Notes: generated by a model not told the origin, from the sequence alone. DNA of 64,000 nt from Mycobacterium haemophilum DSM 44634 (GCF_000340435.2 NZ_CP011883.2:1968687-2032686); one strand, 5' to 3'; shown: positions 49,328 through 58,832, numbered from the stretch's first letter. A program made the numbers and translations.

Positions 49328-49990
49328 ATGGCTGCTGATACCAGGAGCGCCCGGGCTGGCCGGCTGACGATCCGGATAGCGCAGTTATTGCTGGTGGTTG
49401 CGGCCGGCGCGCTGTGGCTGGCGGCACGGCTGCCGTGGGTAGTTATTCGGTCGTTCGACGGGCTGGGTCCGCCGAAGGAGGTGGCTCTCTCCGGAGCGTC
49501 GTGGTCGACGGCGTTGCTGCCGTTAGCGCTGCTCATGCTGGCCACGGTCGTCGCAGCGATCGCGGTGCGCGGTTGGCCGCTGCGGGTGTTGGCGGGGCTG
49601 CTGGCAGCGGTTAGCTTCCTGGTCGGCTATTTGGGTGTCAGCCTGTGGGTGCTGCCGGATGTAGCGGTGCGCGGCGCTGAGCTGGCACACGTCTCGCTGC
49701 TGTCGCTGGTGGGAAGCCAACGGCACTACCTGGGCGCAGGGGTTGCGGTGGCCGCTGCTGGGTGCACCCTCATTGCTGCTGTTTTATTGATGCGGTCGGC
49801 TTCCGTCGTCGGATCCGCCCGCCAGGGCACATCAAAATACGTGGCCCCAGCGCAACGCCGTTCGATCGCGCGGCGCGACGACGCCGCCACAGCGATCCCG
49901 GAAATGCCAGAGCGGATGATCTGGGATGCGCTTGACGAGGGCCGAGACCCGACGGACCGACCCCGCGAGCCTGACACCGAGGGGCGGTGA
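49328..49990 (+). CDS. Trp-operon-associated membrane protein (TIGR02234 family)
   Basis: A 220-residue protein with four membrane segments (about residues 15-35, 58-78, 85-107 and 135-156), an extracytoplasmic loop between the first two and a charged C-terminal tail. It belongs to the actinobacterial Trp_oprn_chp family, which lies between trpE and trpC; the function is unknown. AAAGGAGG precedes ATG 49328, one of the strongest ribosome-binding sites in the window. Confidence 0.92.
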   Translation: MAADTRSARAGRLTIRIAQLLLVVAAGALWLAARLPWVVIRSFDGLGPPKEVALSGASWSTALLPLALLMLATVVAAIAVRGWPLRVLAGLLAAVSFLVGYLGVSLWVLPDVAVRGAELAHVSLLSLVGSQRHYLGAGVAVAAAGCTLIAAVLLMRSASVVGSARQGTSKYVAPAQRRSIARRDDAATAIPEMPERMIWDALDEGRDPTDRPREPDTEGR

Positions 49991-50103
49991 CGGGCCGTGC
50001 GCCGACGGTCGCTACCCTTCATGAACGTCGTCGAAATCGGCGGGGGACCGTCCGGTATCCGTTCGGTGGCGGTGGGCGCGAAGTGGGAAAGGAAACGACA
50101 CGC

Positions 50104-50922
50104 ATGTGTCCGGCAACCGTGCTTGACTCCATCCTAGAGGGAGTCCGGGCCGACGTTGCCGCACGCGAAGCCCGCATCGGCTTGTCCGAGATCAAAGCGG
50201 CCGCCGCTGCGGCGCCCGCACCGCTGGACGTGATGGCCGCCTTACGCGAGCCAGGTATTGGTGTTATCGCCGAGGTCAAGCGCGCCAGCCCATCGGCGGG
50301 CTCATTGGCCACCATTGCTGACCCGGCAAAGCTGGCCCAGGCCTATGAGGACGGCGGCGCGCGGATCATCAGCGTCTTGACCGAGGAACGTCGCTTTAAC
50401 GGCTCACTCGACGACCTCGATGCAGTGCGCGCCGCGGTCTCAGTGCCGGTTTTGCGCAAAGACTTTGTGGTGCAGCCATATCAGATCCATGAGGCGCGCG
50501 CGCACGGCGCCGATATGTTGTTGCTTATCGTTGCCGCGTTGGACCAGTCGGCGCTGGTGTCGATGCTGGACCGGACCGAATCACTGGGGATGACCGCTCT
50601 CGTGGAGGTCCACACGGAACAAGAAGCGGACCGGGCCCTAAAGGCGGGGGCCAAGGTGATCGGCGTCAACGCCCGCGATCTGATGACGCTCGAAGTGGAC
50701 CGGGATTGCTTCTCGCGAATCGCTCCTGGGCTGCCGAGTAACGTGATCAGGATCGCCGAATCCGGGGTGCGTGGCACCGCAGATCTGTTGGCGTATGCCG
50801 GTGCGGGAGCTGACGCCGTATTGGTCGGCGAAGGCCTGGTGAAAAGTGGTGACCCACGTGCAGCGGTAGCCGATCTGGTCACCGCGGGTACTCACCCGTC
50901 ATGTCCAAAACCGGCTCGCTAG
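50104..50922 (+). CDS. trpC: Indole-3-glycerol phosphate synthase
   Basis: Closes the indole ring from CdRP. From ATG 50104 it has 272 residues, equal to M. tuberculosis TrpC. The barrel shows VIAEVKRASPSAG (catalytic Lys and Glu), VLRKDFVV (Lys), ALVEVHTEQE, GVNARDLMT and IAESGVRG. Only the IGPS domain is present; no PRAI (TrpF) domain is fused to it. AAAGGA lies about 12 bases upstream. A TACCCT at 50011-50016 could be an internal promoter in the 113-base gap after the membrane gene. Confidence 0.95.
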   Translation: MCPATVLDSILEGVRADVAAREARIGLSEIKAAAAAAPAPLDVMAALREPGIGVIAEVKRASPSAGSLATIADPAKLAQAYEDGGARIISVLTEERRFNGSLDDLDAVRAAVSVPVLRKDFVVQPYQIHEARAHGADMLLLIVAALDQSALVSMLDRTESLGMTALVEVHTEQEADRALKAGAKVIGVNARDLMTLEVDRDCFSRIAPGLPSNVIRIAESGVRGTADLLAYAGAGADAVLVGEGLVKSGDPRAAVADLVTAGTHPSCPKPAR

Positions 50923-50938
50923 TTGTTTGACTCTGGTG

Positions 50939-52204
50939 ATGCCAGATCTTGCCCGTCCGGATTTTCCGCGTTTTAGCGCGGCCATCTCCGAAACCACTCG
51001 CCATGACCCCGATTCGGGTGGGCATTTCGGTGGCCCCGATGGGTATGGTGGCCGCTACGTCCCGGAAGCGCTGATGGCGGTGATCGAGGAGGTCACCGCG
51101 GCCTACGAGAAAGAACGCGTCAACCAGGACTTCCTGGACACGCTGGATAAGTTGCAGGCAAACTACGCCGGCCGGCCGTCGCCGCTATATGAGGCCACTC
51201 GGCTGAGCGAGTACGCCGGCTCGGCGCGCATCTTCCTTAAGCGAGAAGACCTGAACCACACTGGTTCTCACAAGATCAACAATGTGCTCGGTCAGGCGTT
51301 GCTGGCTCAGCGCATGGGCAAGACTCGGGTGATCGCTGAGACGGGCGCCGGTCAGCATGGGGTGGCCACGGCGACGGCCTGCGCGCTGCTCGGCCTGCAG
51401 TGTGTGATCTACATGGGTGCCGTTGACACCGCCCGGCAGGCACTCAACGTGGCGAGGATGCGGCTGCTTGGTGCAGAGGTAGTCTCGGTCGAGACCGGTT
51501 CGCAAACGCTCAAGGACGCCATCAACGACGCGTTCCGGGATTGGGTTACCAACGCCGACAACACCTACTACTGCTTCGGGACCGCGGCCGGACCGCATCC
51601 CTTCCCGACGATGGTGCGTGACTTTCAGCGCATCATCGGCCTCGAGACACGCGTGCAGATCCAGGATCAGGCGGGCCGGTTGCCGGACGCGGTCACGGCG
51701 TGTGTCGGCGGAGGATCCAACGCCATCGGGATCTTCCACGCGTTCCTCGATGATCCCGGTGTACGACTGGTTGGGTTCGAGGCGGCCGGCGATGGCGTCG
51801 AGACCGGCAGGCATGCGGCGACATTCACCGGCGGTTCGCCCGGAGCGTTCCAGGGATCGTTCTCCTATCTGCTGCAGGACGAGGACGGTCAGACCATTGA
51901 ATCCCATTCGATCTCAGCAGGTTTGGACTATCCGGGGGTCGGTCCCGAACACGCGTGGCTTAAGGAAACCGGACGTGCCGAATACCGGCCCATTACCGAT
52001 TCCGAGGCGATGGAGGCGTTTCGTTTGCTGTGTCGCACCGAAGGCATTATCCCGGCCATCGAGTCCGCGCATGCGGTGGCCGGTGCCCTCAAGTTGGGTG
52101 CTGAAATGGGGAAGGGTGCGGTCATTGTGGTGAACCTGTCGGGTCGCGGCGACAAAGACGTCGAGACCGCCGCGAAGTGGTTCGGCCTGCTGGATAAGCC
52201 ATGA
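50939..52204 (+). CDS. trpB: Tryptophan synthase beta subunit
   Basis: PLP subunit joining indole and serine. It has 421 residues; the PLP lysine is in HTGSHKINNVLGQ, the catalytic Glu in AETGAGQHG, and the phosphate loop is CVGGGSNAIG. ATG 50939 (MPDLARPDFPR) was chosen to match the homologue; TTG 50927 and GTG 50936 lie just upstream and there is no good ribosome-binding site, suggesting coupling to trpC. It overlaps trpA by 4 bases (ATGA). Confidence 0.95.
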   Translation: MPDLARPDFPRFSAAISETTRHDPDSGGHFGGPDGYGGRYVPEALMAVIEEVTAAYEKERVNQDFLDTLDKLQANYAGRPSPLYEATRLSEYAGSARIFLKREDLNHTGSHKINNVLGQALLAQRMGKTRVIAETGAGQHGVATATACALLGLQCVIYMGAVDTARQALNVARMRLLGAEVVSVETGSQTLKDAINDAFRDWVTNADNTYYCFGTAAGPHPFPTMVRDFQRIIGLETRVQIQDQAGRLPDAVTACVGGGSNAIGIFHAFLDDPGVRLVGFEAAGDGVETGRHAATFTGGSPGAFQGSFSYLLQDEDGQTIESHSISAGLDYPGVGPEHAWLKETGRAEYRPITDSEAMEAFRLLCRTEGIIPAIESAHAVAGALKLGAEMGKGAVIVVNLSGRGDKDVETAAKWFGLLDKP

Positions 52205-52989
52205 CCGGGCTGGGGCCGGTTTTCGATTCGTGCCGCAAGGACAATCGCGCGGCACTGATCGGGTATCTGCCTACCGGTTATCCCGACGTGCCTACTTCGG
52301 TGGCCGCGATGACTGCGCTCGCCGAATCCGGTTGCGACATCATTGAAGTCGGTGTGCCGTATTCGGATCCGGGCATGGACGGTCCAACCATCGCGAGGGC
52401 CACCGAGACTGCGCTTCGTGGGGGAGTGCGAGTTCGCGATACGTTGGCCGCGGTCGAGGCGATCAGCCAAGCTGGCGGGCGCGCCGTGGTGATGACGTAC
52501 TGGAATCCGGTGCTGCGCTACGGGGTTGATGCGTTCGCGCGGGATCTGGCGTCGGCTGGAGGGCACGGTCTGATCACCCCCGACCTCATTCCCGACGAAG
52601 CACGCCAGTGGATCACAGCATCTGAGGAACATCGGTTGGATCGCATTTTTCTGGTGGCGCCGTCATCGACGCCGCAACGGTTGGTGGCCACGGTCGAGGC
52701 ATCACGCGGATTTGTCTATGCGGTGTCCACGATGGGGGTGACCGGGGCGCGTGACGCGGTGTCGCAGGTTGCACCAGAACTGGTAGCCAGGGTGAAGGCG
52801 GTATCTGATATTGCGGTCGGCGTCGGCCTGGGTGTGCGATCACGAGAGCAGGCTGCGCAGATCGGCGGCTACGCCGACGGTGTCATCGTCGGCTCCGCGT
52901 TGGTGTCGGCGCTGGGCGACGGTTTGCCTCGATTGCGTGCTCTGACCGAGGAACTCGCCGCCGGTGTGCGCCAAAGGACGTCCGTGTGA
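52201..52989 (+). CDS. trpA: Tryptophan synthase alpha subunit
   Basis: Cleaves indole-3-glycerol phosphate to indole, which is channelled to TrpB. It has 262 residues; the catalytic Glu is in CDIIEVGVPYSDPGMDGP together with the Asp that follows it at the second position (YSDP). Its stop overlaps the lgt start (GTGA). The N-terminus is slightly shorter than in M. tuberculosis TrpA. Confidence 0.95.
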   Translation: MTGLGPVFDSCRKDNRAALIGYLPTGYPDVPTSVAAMTALAESGCDIIEVGVPYSDPGMDGPTIARATETALRGGVRVRDTLAAVEAISQAGGRAVVMTYWNPVLRYGVDAFARDLASAGGHGLITPDLIPDEARQWITASEEHRLDRIFLVAPSSTPQRLVATVEASRGFVYAVSTMGVTGARDAVSQVAPELVARVKAVSDIAVGVGLGVRSREQAAQIGGYADGVIVGSALVSALGDGLPRLRALTEELAAGVRQRTSV

Positions 52990-53978
52990 CGAGGGTGTTG
53001 CCCAGCTATTTTCCCAGCCCGCCGCGTGGGGTCTGGCACCTTGGGCCGCTACCGATTCGGGCGTACGCACTGTTCATCATCGTCGGCATCGTCGCCGCGC
53101 TGGTGATCGGCGACCGGCGCTGGGGGGCCCGCGGCGGTGAGCGCGGCGTGATCTATGACATCGCGTTGTGGGCTGTGCCTTTCGGATTGGTTGGCGGCAG
53201 GCTCTATCACCTGGCCACTGATTGGCGGACCTACTTCGGGCAGGGCGGTGCCGGGCTCGGCGCGGCGCTGCGAATCTGGGACGGCGGCTTGGGCATCTGG
53301 GGTGCGGTGGCTCTCGGCGGCGTGGGCGCGTGGATTGGGTGTCGACGTCGCGGAATTCCGTTGCCGGCATTCGGTGACGCGCTGGCTCCGGGAATCATCT
53401 TGGCGCAGGCGATCGGCCGGTTAGGAAACTATTTCAACCAGGAGCTTTACGGCCGGGAAACCACGATGCCGTGGGGGTTAGAGATCTTCTACCGTCGAGA
53501 TCCCACGGGGTATGTGGACCCACATTCGCTCGATGGTGTTTCGACTGGGCAGTTGGCGTTCGTCGTACAGCCGACATTTCTTTACGAACTGATCTGGAAC
53601 GTTCTGGTATTCGTTGCGTTGATCTATGTGGACCGCTGGTTCACGCTGGGCCACGGGCGACTGTTTGCAACCTATGTCGCTGCCTACTGCGTCGGGCGGT
53701 TCTGCGTCGAGCTGTTGCGCGACGACACCGCCACACACATCGCTGGAATCCGGATCAATTCGTTCACATCGACTTTCGTGTTCATCGGGGCGGTGGTTTA
53801 CATCATTCTGGCGCCGAAGGGCCGCGAAGACCCTGAAACCCTGTGTGGTGCTGAATACGATACCGACGCCGAGCCGGAAGAATCCGTTGTTGAGCAGGCC
53901 GGGGAACTTGTGGCCGGTGACGACGCTGGGGCGGCGCAGCGGCGATGGACAGCTTGGCCGAGGATCAGGGGTCGGTAG
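52986..53978 (+). CDS. lgt: Prolipoprotein diacylglyceryl transferase, short C-terminal tail
   Basis: Integral membrane enzyme that adds diacylglycerol to the lipobox Cys, the first step of lipoprotein maturation (LspA follows). It has 330 residues with seven membrane segments. PIRAYALFIIVG, GLVGGRLYHLATDW and the signature GRLGNYFNQELYGRET carry the conserved His, Arg, Asn and Glu residues. The acidic C-terminal tail after the last membrane segment is about 55 residues, far shorter than the tail of the 468-residue M. tuberculosis protein. It is coupled to trpA by a 4-base overlap. Confidence 0.94.
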   Translation: MTRVLPSYFPSPPRGVWHLGPLPIRAYALFIIVGIVAALVIGDRRWGARGGERGVIYDIALWAVPFGLVGGRLYHLATDWRTYFGQGGAGLGAALRIWDGGLGIWGAVALGGVGAWIGCRRRGIPLPAFGDALAPGIILAQAIGRLGNYFNQELYGRETTMPWGLEIFYRRDPTGYVDPHSLDGVSTGQLAFVVQPTFLYELIWNVLVFVALIYVDRWFTLGHGRLFATYVAAYCVGRFCVELLRDDTATHIAGIRINSFTSTFVFIGAVVYIILAPKGREDPETLCGAEYDTDAEPEESVVEQAGELVAGDDAGAAQRRWTAWPRIRGR

Positions 53979-54004
53979 CCCGGTGGATCTGGCATGCTGA
54001 AAAT

Positions 54005-54406
54005 GTGACTGATCAGCCGTGGTCCGATCCGGCGGGGTCTGGCTCGCCACCACCGCAGCCGCCGCCGGGCTATCCATCTGGGTATCCGCCGTCGTATCCG
54101 CAATACCCGGGGCCTGGGGGTTACTTTGATCCGGCCGCACCCTGGGGTCGGCATCCGGTGACCGGGCAGCCGCTTTCCGACAAATCGAAGATCGTTGCAG
54201 GTCTGTTACAGCTACTTGGCTTCATCGGCATCGTGGGCATCGGCCGCATCTACCTCGGCTACACCGGGCTGGGTATCGCGCAGTTGCTGGTGGGCATCTT
54301 CACGTGCGGGCTTGGCGCGGTCATCTGGGGCATTGTCGACGCGCTGTTGATTTTGACCGACAAGGTCAGCGACCCGTCGGGTCGCCCGTTGCGCGATGGA
54401 ACCTAA
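54005..54406 (+). CDS. TM2-domain membrane protein with proline-rich N-terminus
   Basis: A 133-residue protein: a Pro/Gly/Tyr-rich N-terminal part (PPPGYPSGYPPSYPQYPGPG), then a TM2 domain with two membrane segments joined by a short turn (LLGFIGIVGIGRIYLGYTGLG... and the second up to about residue 120). TM2 proteins have no settled role in bacteria. GTG 54005 gives MTDQPWSDPAG; an ATG at 53945 lies inside the end of lgt. It corresponds to Rv1615 and overlaps the next gene by 11 bases. Confidence 0.85.
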   Translation: MTDQPWSDPAGSGSPPPQPPPGYPSGYPPSYPQYPGPGGYFDPAAPWGRHPVTGQPLSDKSKIVAGLLQLLGFIGIVGIGRIYLGYTGLGIAQLLVGIFTCGLGAVIWGIVDALLILTDKVSDPSGRPLRDGT

Positions 54407-54836
54407 TCAGGTCTTGCGAGCCGCACGGCAGCGTCGTCAGCAGGGCCCGCGTCGTCGTCTTTACGGCGTAGCCGGTTCGGGCGTGCTGATGGCCGGTGCG
54501 TTCGGCTATATCGGGCTGGTCGACCCGCACAACGCGGATTCGGTGTATCCGCTGTGCCCGTTCAAGCTGCTCACGGGCTGGAACTGCCCGCTTTGTGGTG
54601 GCCTTCGGTTGACGCATGACCTGCTGCACGGCGACCTGGCGGCCAGCGTCAACGACAATGTCTTCCTGTTGGTCGGCATCCCGGTGTTGGTCGGCTGGGT
54701 GGTGCTGCGTCGTCGCTGTGGCCAGTCAGCACTGCCGACAGCCGCGTTGCTGACGATCGTGGTCGCGTCGATCGCGTGGACAGTGCTGCGCAACGTGCCC
54801 GGGTTCCCGTTGGTTCCGACCGTTTACAGCGGGTAG
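54396..54836 (+). CDS. DUF2752 membrane protein
   Basis: A 146-residue protein with a basic N-terminus and three membrane segments. The DUF2752 signature CPFKLLTGWNCPLCGGLR with three cysteines and LLHGDLAASVNDN are clear. The conserved cysteines could bind a metal or form a disulphide; the function is unknown. It corresponds to Rv1616. The start ATG 54396 overlaps the TM2 gene. Confidence 0.88.
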   Translation: MEPNQVLRAARQRRQQGPRRRLYGVAGSGVLMAGAFGYIGLVDPHNADSVYPLCPFKLLTGWNCPLCGGLRLTHDLLHGDLAASVNDNVFLLVGIPVLVGWVVLRRRCGQSALPTAALLTIVVASIAWTVLRNVPGFPLVPTVYSG

Positions 54837-54919
54837 CCACGCGGTGCGCCGGGACAAGTTAGCCGTCCTTACGTACCTGAAGTCCGCGATAGCTAGTGGC
54901 GAGACTATGCTGGGTCGCC

Positions 54920-56338
54920 GTGACGAGACGCGGGAAGATCGTCTGTACCCTTGGCCCTGCAACACAATCGGACGAGCTAATCCGGGCGCTGGTCGAAGCC
55001 GGAATGGACGTCGCCCGAATGAACTTCAGTCACGGCGATTACGCCGATCACAAAGCCGCCTACGACCGGGTGCGCATCGCGTCTGATGCCACCGGCCGGG
55101 CGGTGGGCGTGCTCGCCGACCTGCAGGGCCCGAAGATCAGGTTGGGGCGCTTCGCCACGGGGCCCACCTACTGGGCCGACGGTGAAACGGTACGGATCAC
55201 GGTGGCCGACTGCCAAGGCAGCCACGACCGGGTATCCACCACCTACAAGAAGTTGGCCAGGGACGCGGTGGTCGGTGACCGGGTTCTGGTCGACGACGGC
55301 AAGGTCGGACTGGTGGTTTCGGCCATCGAGGGCGACGACGTGGTCTGTACTGTCACCGAAGGCGGCCCGGTTAGCAACAACAAGGGCATGTCCTTACCCG
55401 GGATGAACGTGTCTGCTCCGGCCTTATCGGACAAGGACATCGAGGATCTCACGTTCGCGCTGAACCTCGGCGTCGACCTGGTCGCGCTGTCGTTCGTGCG
55501 CTCACCGTCTGACGTCGAGCTGGTCCACGAGGTGATGGATCGCATCGGGCGCCGTGTTCCCGTGATCGCCAAGCTGGAGAAGCCTGAAGCCGTCGATAAC
55601 CTCGAAGCTATCGTGCTGGCCTTCGATGCCATCATGGTGGCCCGCGGCGACCTGGGTGTCGAGCTGCCGCTGGAAGAGGTCCCGCTGGTGCAGAAGCGGG
55701 CCATCCAGATGGCCCGGGAGAACGCGAAACCCGTCATCGTGGCGACCCAGATGCTCGACTCGATGATCGAGAACTCACGGCCAACCCGAGCCGAGGCCTC
55801 CGACGTCGCCAATGCGGTGCTCGACGGCGCCGACGCGCTCATGTTGTCCGGGGAAACGTCGGTGGGGAAGTACCCATTGGCGGCCGTGAAGACGATGTCG
55901 CGCATCGTGTGCGCGGTTGAGGAGAATTCCACGGCTGCGCCGCCGTTGACACACGTGCCTCGCACGAAGCGGGGCGTGATCTCGTACGCTGCCCGCGACA
56001 TCGGTGAACGACTCGACGCCAAGGCCCTGGTCGCGTTCACTCAATCCGGTGACACGGTGCGGCGACTGGCGCGTCTCCATACCCCGCTGCCGCTGCTAGC
56101 CTTCACCGCGTGGCCCGAGGTGCGTAGCCAACTCGCCATGACTTGGGGCACCGAGACATTCCTCGTCCCGAAGATGCTGTCCACCGACGGCATGATCCGC
56201 CAGGTGGACAAGTCACTGCTCGAACTTGGTCGTTACAAGCGTGGTGACTTGGTGGTGATCGTCGCGGGCGCGCCACCTGGCACAGTAGGTTCGACCAACC
56301 TGATCCATGTGCACCGGATCGGGGAGGACGACGTCTAG
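54920..56338 (+). CDS. pykA: Pyruvate kinase
   Basis: Last glycolytic enzyme, making pyruvate and ATP from PEP and ADP. From GTG 54920 it has 472 residues, as in M. tuberculosis. The N-terminal TRRGKIVCTLGPA, MNFSHG, DLQGPKIRLG, the catalytic Lys in VIAKLEKPEA, MVARGDLGVELP and MLSGETSVGKYP are all as expected; the allosteric C-terminal domain follows. tesB1 starts immediately after the stop. Confidence 0.95.
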   Translation: MTRRGKIVCTLGPATQSDELIRALVEAGMDVARMNFSHGDYADHKAAYDRVRIASDATGRAVGVLADLQGPKIRLGRFATGPTYWADGETVRITVADCQGSHDRVSTTYKKLARDAVVGDRVLVDDGKVGLVVSAIEGDDVVCTVTEGGPVSNNKGMSLPGMNVSAPALSDKDIEDLTFALNLGVDLVALSFVRSPSDVELVHEVMDRIGRRVPVIAKLEKPEAVDNLEAIVLAFDAIMVARGDLGVELPLEEVPLVQKRAIQMARENAKPVIVATQMLDSMIENSRPTRAEASDVANAVLDGADALMLSGETSVGKYPLAAVKTMSRIVCAVEENSTAAPPLTHVPRTKRGVISYAARDIGERLDAKALVAFTQSGDTVRRLARLHTPLPLLAFTAWPEVRSQLAMTWGTETFLVPKMLSTDGMIRQVDKSLLELGRYKRGDLVVIVAGAPPGTVGSTNLIHVHRIGEDDV

Positions 56339-57205
56339 TTGTCGGACTTTGAGGAACTGCTTGCGGTATTGGATCTCAACCGCGTTGCCGACGACCTATT
56401 CATCGGATCTCATCCCAGCAAGAACCCGCTGCGGACATTCGGCGGGCAGCTCATGGCGCAGTCCTTTGTGGCGAGCAGCCGCACGCTGACCCGAGACGAC
56501 CTGCCGCCCAGCGCATTCTCGGTGCACTTCATCAACGGTGGTGATACCGCCAAGGACATCGAGTTTCACGTGGTACGGCTGCGTGACGAGCGGCGCTTCG
56601 CTAATCGTCGTGTCGACGCGATGCAGCACGGCATGTTGTTGTCCTCGGCGATGATTTCGTACATGTCCGGTGGTCGCGGCCTCGAGCATGCTGTCGAGCC
56701 GCCGGAGGTGGCCGAACCCCATACCCGGCCGCCGATCGGCGAGCTGTTGCGCGGCTATGAGCAGACCGTGCCGCACTTTGTCAACGCGTTGCGGCCGATC
56801 GAATGGCGTTACACCAACGACCCGTCCTGGGTGATGCGTGACAAAGGCCAACGGCTTGCCCACAACCGGGTTTGGGTCAAGGCGCTGGGGGCACTGCCCA
56901 ACGATCCCGTGCTGCACACCGCGGCAATGCTGTATTCCACGGACACCACCGTGTTGGACTCGGTCATCACCACCCACGGGCTGTCCTGGGGCTTCGACCG
57001 CATTTTCGCTGCGTCCGCCAACCATTCGGTGTGGTTTCACCGGCAGGTGAACTTTGATGACTGGGTGTTGTATTCGACGTCGTCGCCGGTGGCTGCGGAT
57101 TCTCGCGGGTTAGGTACGGGGCATTTGTTTGATCGCTCGGGGCAACTCATTGCCACGGTGGTCCAAGAAGGGGTACTGAAATACTTTCCCGCTTCCCGTC
57201 AATAG
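56339..57205 (+). CDS. tesB1: Acyl-CoA thioesterase II
   Basis: Hydrolyses acyl-CoA to free acid and CoA. It has 288 residues in a double hot-dog fold: the first half has FGGQLMAQSFVASSRT and the second SWGFDRIFAASANHSVWFHR, ending GVLKYFP. The family triad (Asp, Ser/Thr, Gln) is probably spread over the C-terminal half. The start is TTG 56339, adjacent to the pykA stop, so expression is likely coupled; there is no separate ribosome-binding site. Confidence 0.92.
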   Translation: MSDFEELLAVLDLNRVADDLFIGSHPSKNPLRTFGGQLMAQSFVASSRTLTRDDLPPSAFSVHFINGGDTAKDIEFHVVRLRDERRFANRRVDAMQHGMLLSSAMISYMSGGRGLEHAVEPPEVAEPHTRPPIGELLRGYEQTVPHFVNALRPIEWRYTNDPSWVMRDKGQRLAHNRVWVKALGALPNDPVLHTAAMLYSTDTTVLDSVITTHGLSWGFDRIFAASANHSVWFHRQVNFDDWVLYSTSSPVAADSRGLGTGHLFDRSGQLIATVVQEGVLKYFPASRQ

Positions 57206-57230
57206 ACCGCAGCTAGATGCGCAAGACAAC

Positions 57231-57266
57231 CGCCTGATTTCGGCTCAGCACCGCCCTGATCAGGCG
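57231..57266 (+). terminator. Candidate terminator hairpin after tesB1
   Basis: CGCCTGA (57231-57237) pairs perfectly with TCAGGCG (57260-57266), and an overlapping perfect palindrome CCTGATCAGG lies at 57255-57264. It is 25 bases after the tesB1 stop and about 80 bases before the next gene. It may close the long trp-lgt-pykA-tesB1 set. Confidence 0.4.
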
Positions 57267-57348
57267 TAGCGTTTCGGTAGGTGGTATTTGATGGTGGCAG
57301 CGATGGGTGAGCCGCTTCGCTGAGAAGTAGCGACATCGGGAGGTAGCT

Positions 57349-58746
57349 GTGAACGGGCCGCCGGTCGATGTCGTGCCGAGGCTCCGCGTGCGTGAACGTG
57401 TCGTGGTTCACGTCGATTCGTTCGCCGCTCGCTGGATCGGTGCTTTGGCTCTGCTTTGTGCCGCACTCTGGCTGATCGTGCTACTTGCTCGCCGCGATCC
57501 TCACCCGGAGTGGCACGCCGCCGGCCGGCTGGGCTGGTCGCTGACGGTGCTGGCTGCGATGGCATTGATCGCTCGTGGCATCTTCCTGGGGCGTCCGGTG
57601 ACGACCATGCACGCGACCGCTGCGGCGTTGTGTGTGCTAGCAGGCGTGGGTGCGCACGTGCTGGCCTTCGATTTGCTCGGTGACGTGCTGATCGCCAGCT
57701 CGGGGATGGTGTTGATGTGGCCGACAGCGTCGCGTCCGTGGCCCGCGGATCTGCCGCGTGCATGGAGGTTGATCAATGCCACCAGCGCGGATCCGCTGGC
57801 GCCGTTCGCCATGCAGACGGGCAAGAGCTATCACTTCACGACCGCCGGTACCGCGGCGCTGGCATACCGGACGCGGATGGGCTATGCGGTGGTCGGCGGG
57901 GACCCGATCGGTGCCGAGGAGCAATTCCCCGAGTTGGTCAGCGACTTCGCGGCCATGTGTCATACCCACGGCTGGCGGATCGCGGTGGTGGGCTGCAGCG
58001 AGCGGCGGCTCAAGCTATGGAGTGATCCTGTCAGACTTCGGCAATCGCTGCGGGCAATACCGATCGGCCGCGATGTTGTCATCGACGTGTCGAGCTTCAA
58101 CATGGTGGGGCGCAAGTTCCGCAACCTGCGTCAGGCAGTGCAGCGCACCCACAATTGCGGCATCACAACCGAGATCGTGGCAGAACAAGAACTTGACGAT
58201 AAGCGGCTGGCTGAGCTGACTGACGTAGTGCGGGCCTCCCCCAGCGGAGCACACACCGATCGCGGGTTTTACATGAACCTCGATGGGGTGCTGGAGGGAC
58301 GGTTTCCCGGAATGCAGCTGATTATCGCCAGGGACGCCGCGGGCCGTGTGCAGGGCTTTCACCGGTATGCGACTGCCGGCGGCGGTACTGATATCACCCT
58401 TGATGTGCCTTGGCGTCGTCCCGGAGCCCCGAACGGGATCGATGAACGGCTTAGCATCGACATGATGATGGCCGCCAAAGAGGCTGGGGCGCAGCGGATA
58501 TCGTTATCGTTCGCGGCTTTCCCGGAGATCTTCGACGGCGCGCAGTCCGGTCGGTTGCAGCGCGTCTGCTACCGGTTGATCCATGTCCTAGACCCGTTGA
58601 TCGCACTTGAGTCGCTATACCGTTATGTGCGCAAGTTTCACGCGCTGGACCAGCGACGCTACGCGTTGATCTCGATCACGCAGATCATTCCCTTGGTGTT
58701 CGTGCTGTTATCGTTGGAGTTCATGCCGCGTCGCCGGCACCTCTAA
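57349..58746 (+). CDS. DUF2156 membrane protein (phosphatidylglycerol lysyltransferase-like domain)
   Basis: A 465-residue protein with four N-terminal membrane segments (about residues 27-120) and a C-terminal DUF2156 domain with a GNAT-like fold (about 140-430; SYHFTTAGTAALAYRTRMGYAVVGGDPIG and VSSFNMVGRKFRNLRQAVQRT). The latter is the catalytic part of MprF/LysX lipid aminoacylases, but no flippase domain or tRNA synthetase domain is fused here, so its donor and acceptor are unknown. GGGAGG precedes GTG 57349. It corresponds to Rv1619. Confidence 0.9.
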   Translation: MNGPPVDVVPRLRVRERVVVHVDSFAARWIGALALLCAALWLIVLLARRDPHPEWHAAGRLGWSLTVLAAMALIARGIFLGRPVTTMHATAAALCVLAGVGAHVLAFDLLGDVLIASSGMVLMWPTASRPWPADLPRAWRLINATSADPLAPFAMQTGKSYHFTTAGTAALAYRTRMGYAVVGGDPIGAEEQFPELVSDFAAMCHTHGWRIAVVGCSERRLKLWSDPVRLRQSLRAIPIGRDVVIDVSSFNMVGRKFRNLRQAVQRTHNCGITTEIVAEQELDDKRLAELTDVVRASPSGAHTDRGFYMNLDGVLEGRFPGMQLIIARDAAGRVQGFHRYATAGGGTDITLDVPWRRPGAPNGIDERLSIDMMMAAKEAGAQRISLSFAAFPEIFDGAQSGRLQRVCYRLIHVLDPLIALESLYRYVRKFHALDQRRYALISITQIIPLVFVLLSLEFMPRRRHL

Positions 58747-58819
58747 GGAGTATCTGCGGCCAATCGGCCGGCCCGCCCTGTCGATTGTGAAACAGCCCGA
58801 CCGTGCGCTGGGCTGGGTC

Positions 58820-58825
58820 TAAAAT
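58820..58825 (+). promoter_or_regulatory. -10 box of a probably leaderless transcript (SDR gene)
   Basis: TAAAAT fits the TANNNT consensus, and its last T lies 8 bases before the A of ATG 58833, so transcription would start on or next to the start codon. No ribosome-binding site is seen. Confidence 0.45.
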
Positions 58826-58832
58826 CGCGGGC

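Noticed and set aside
58235..58255. Possible fourth copy of the CCCGCTTGCGG repeat (GGGCCTCCCCCAGCGG)
   Set aside because: The similarity is too low and the stretch reads as normal coding sequence of the DUF2156 protein.
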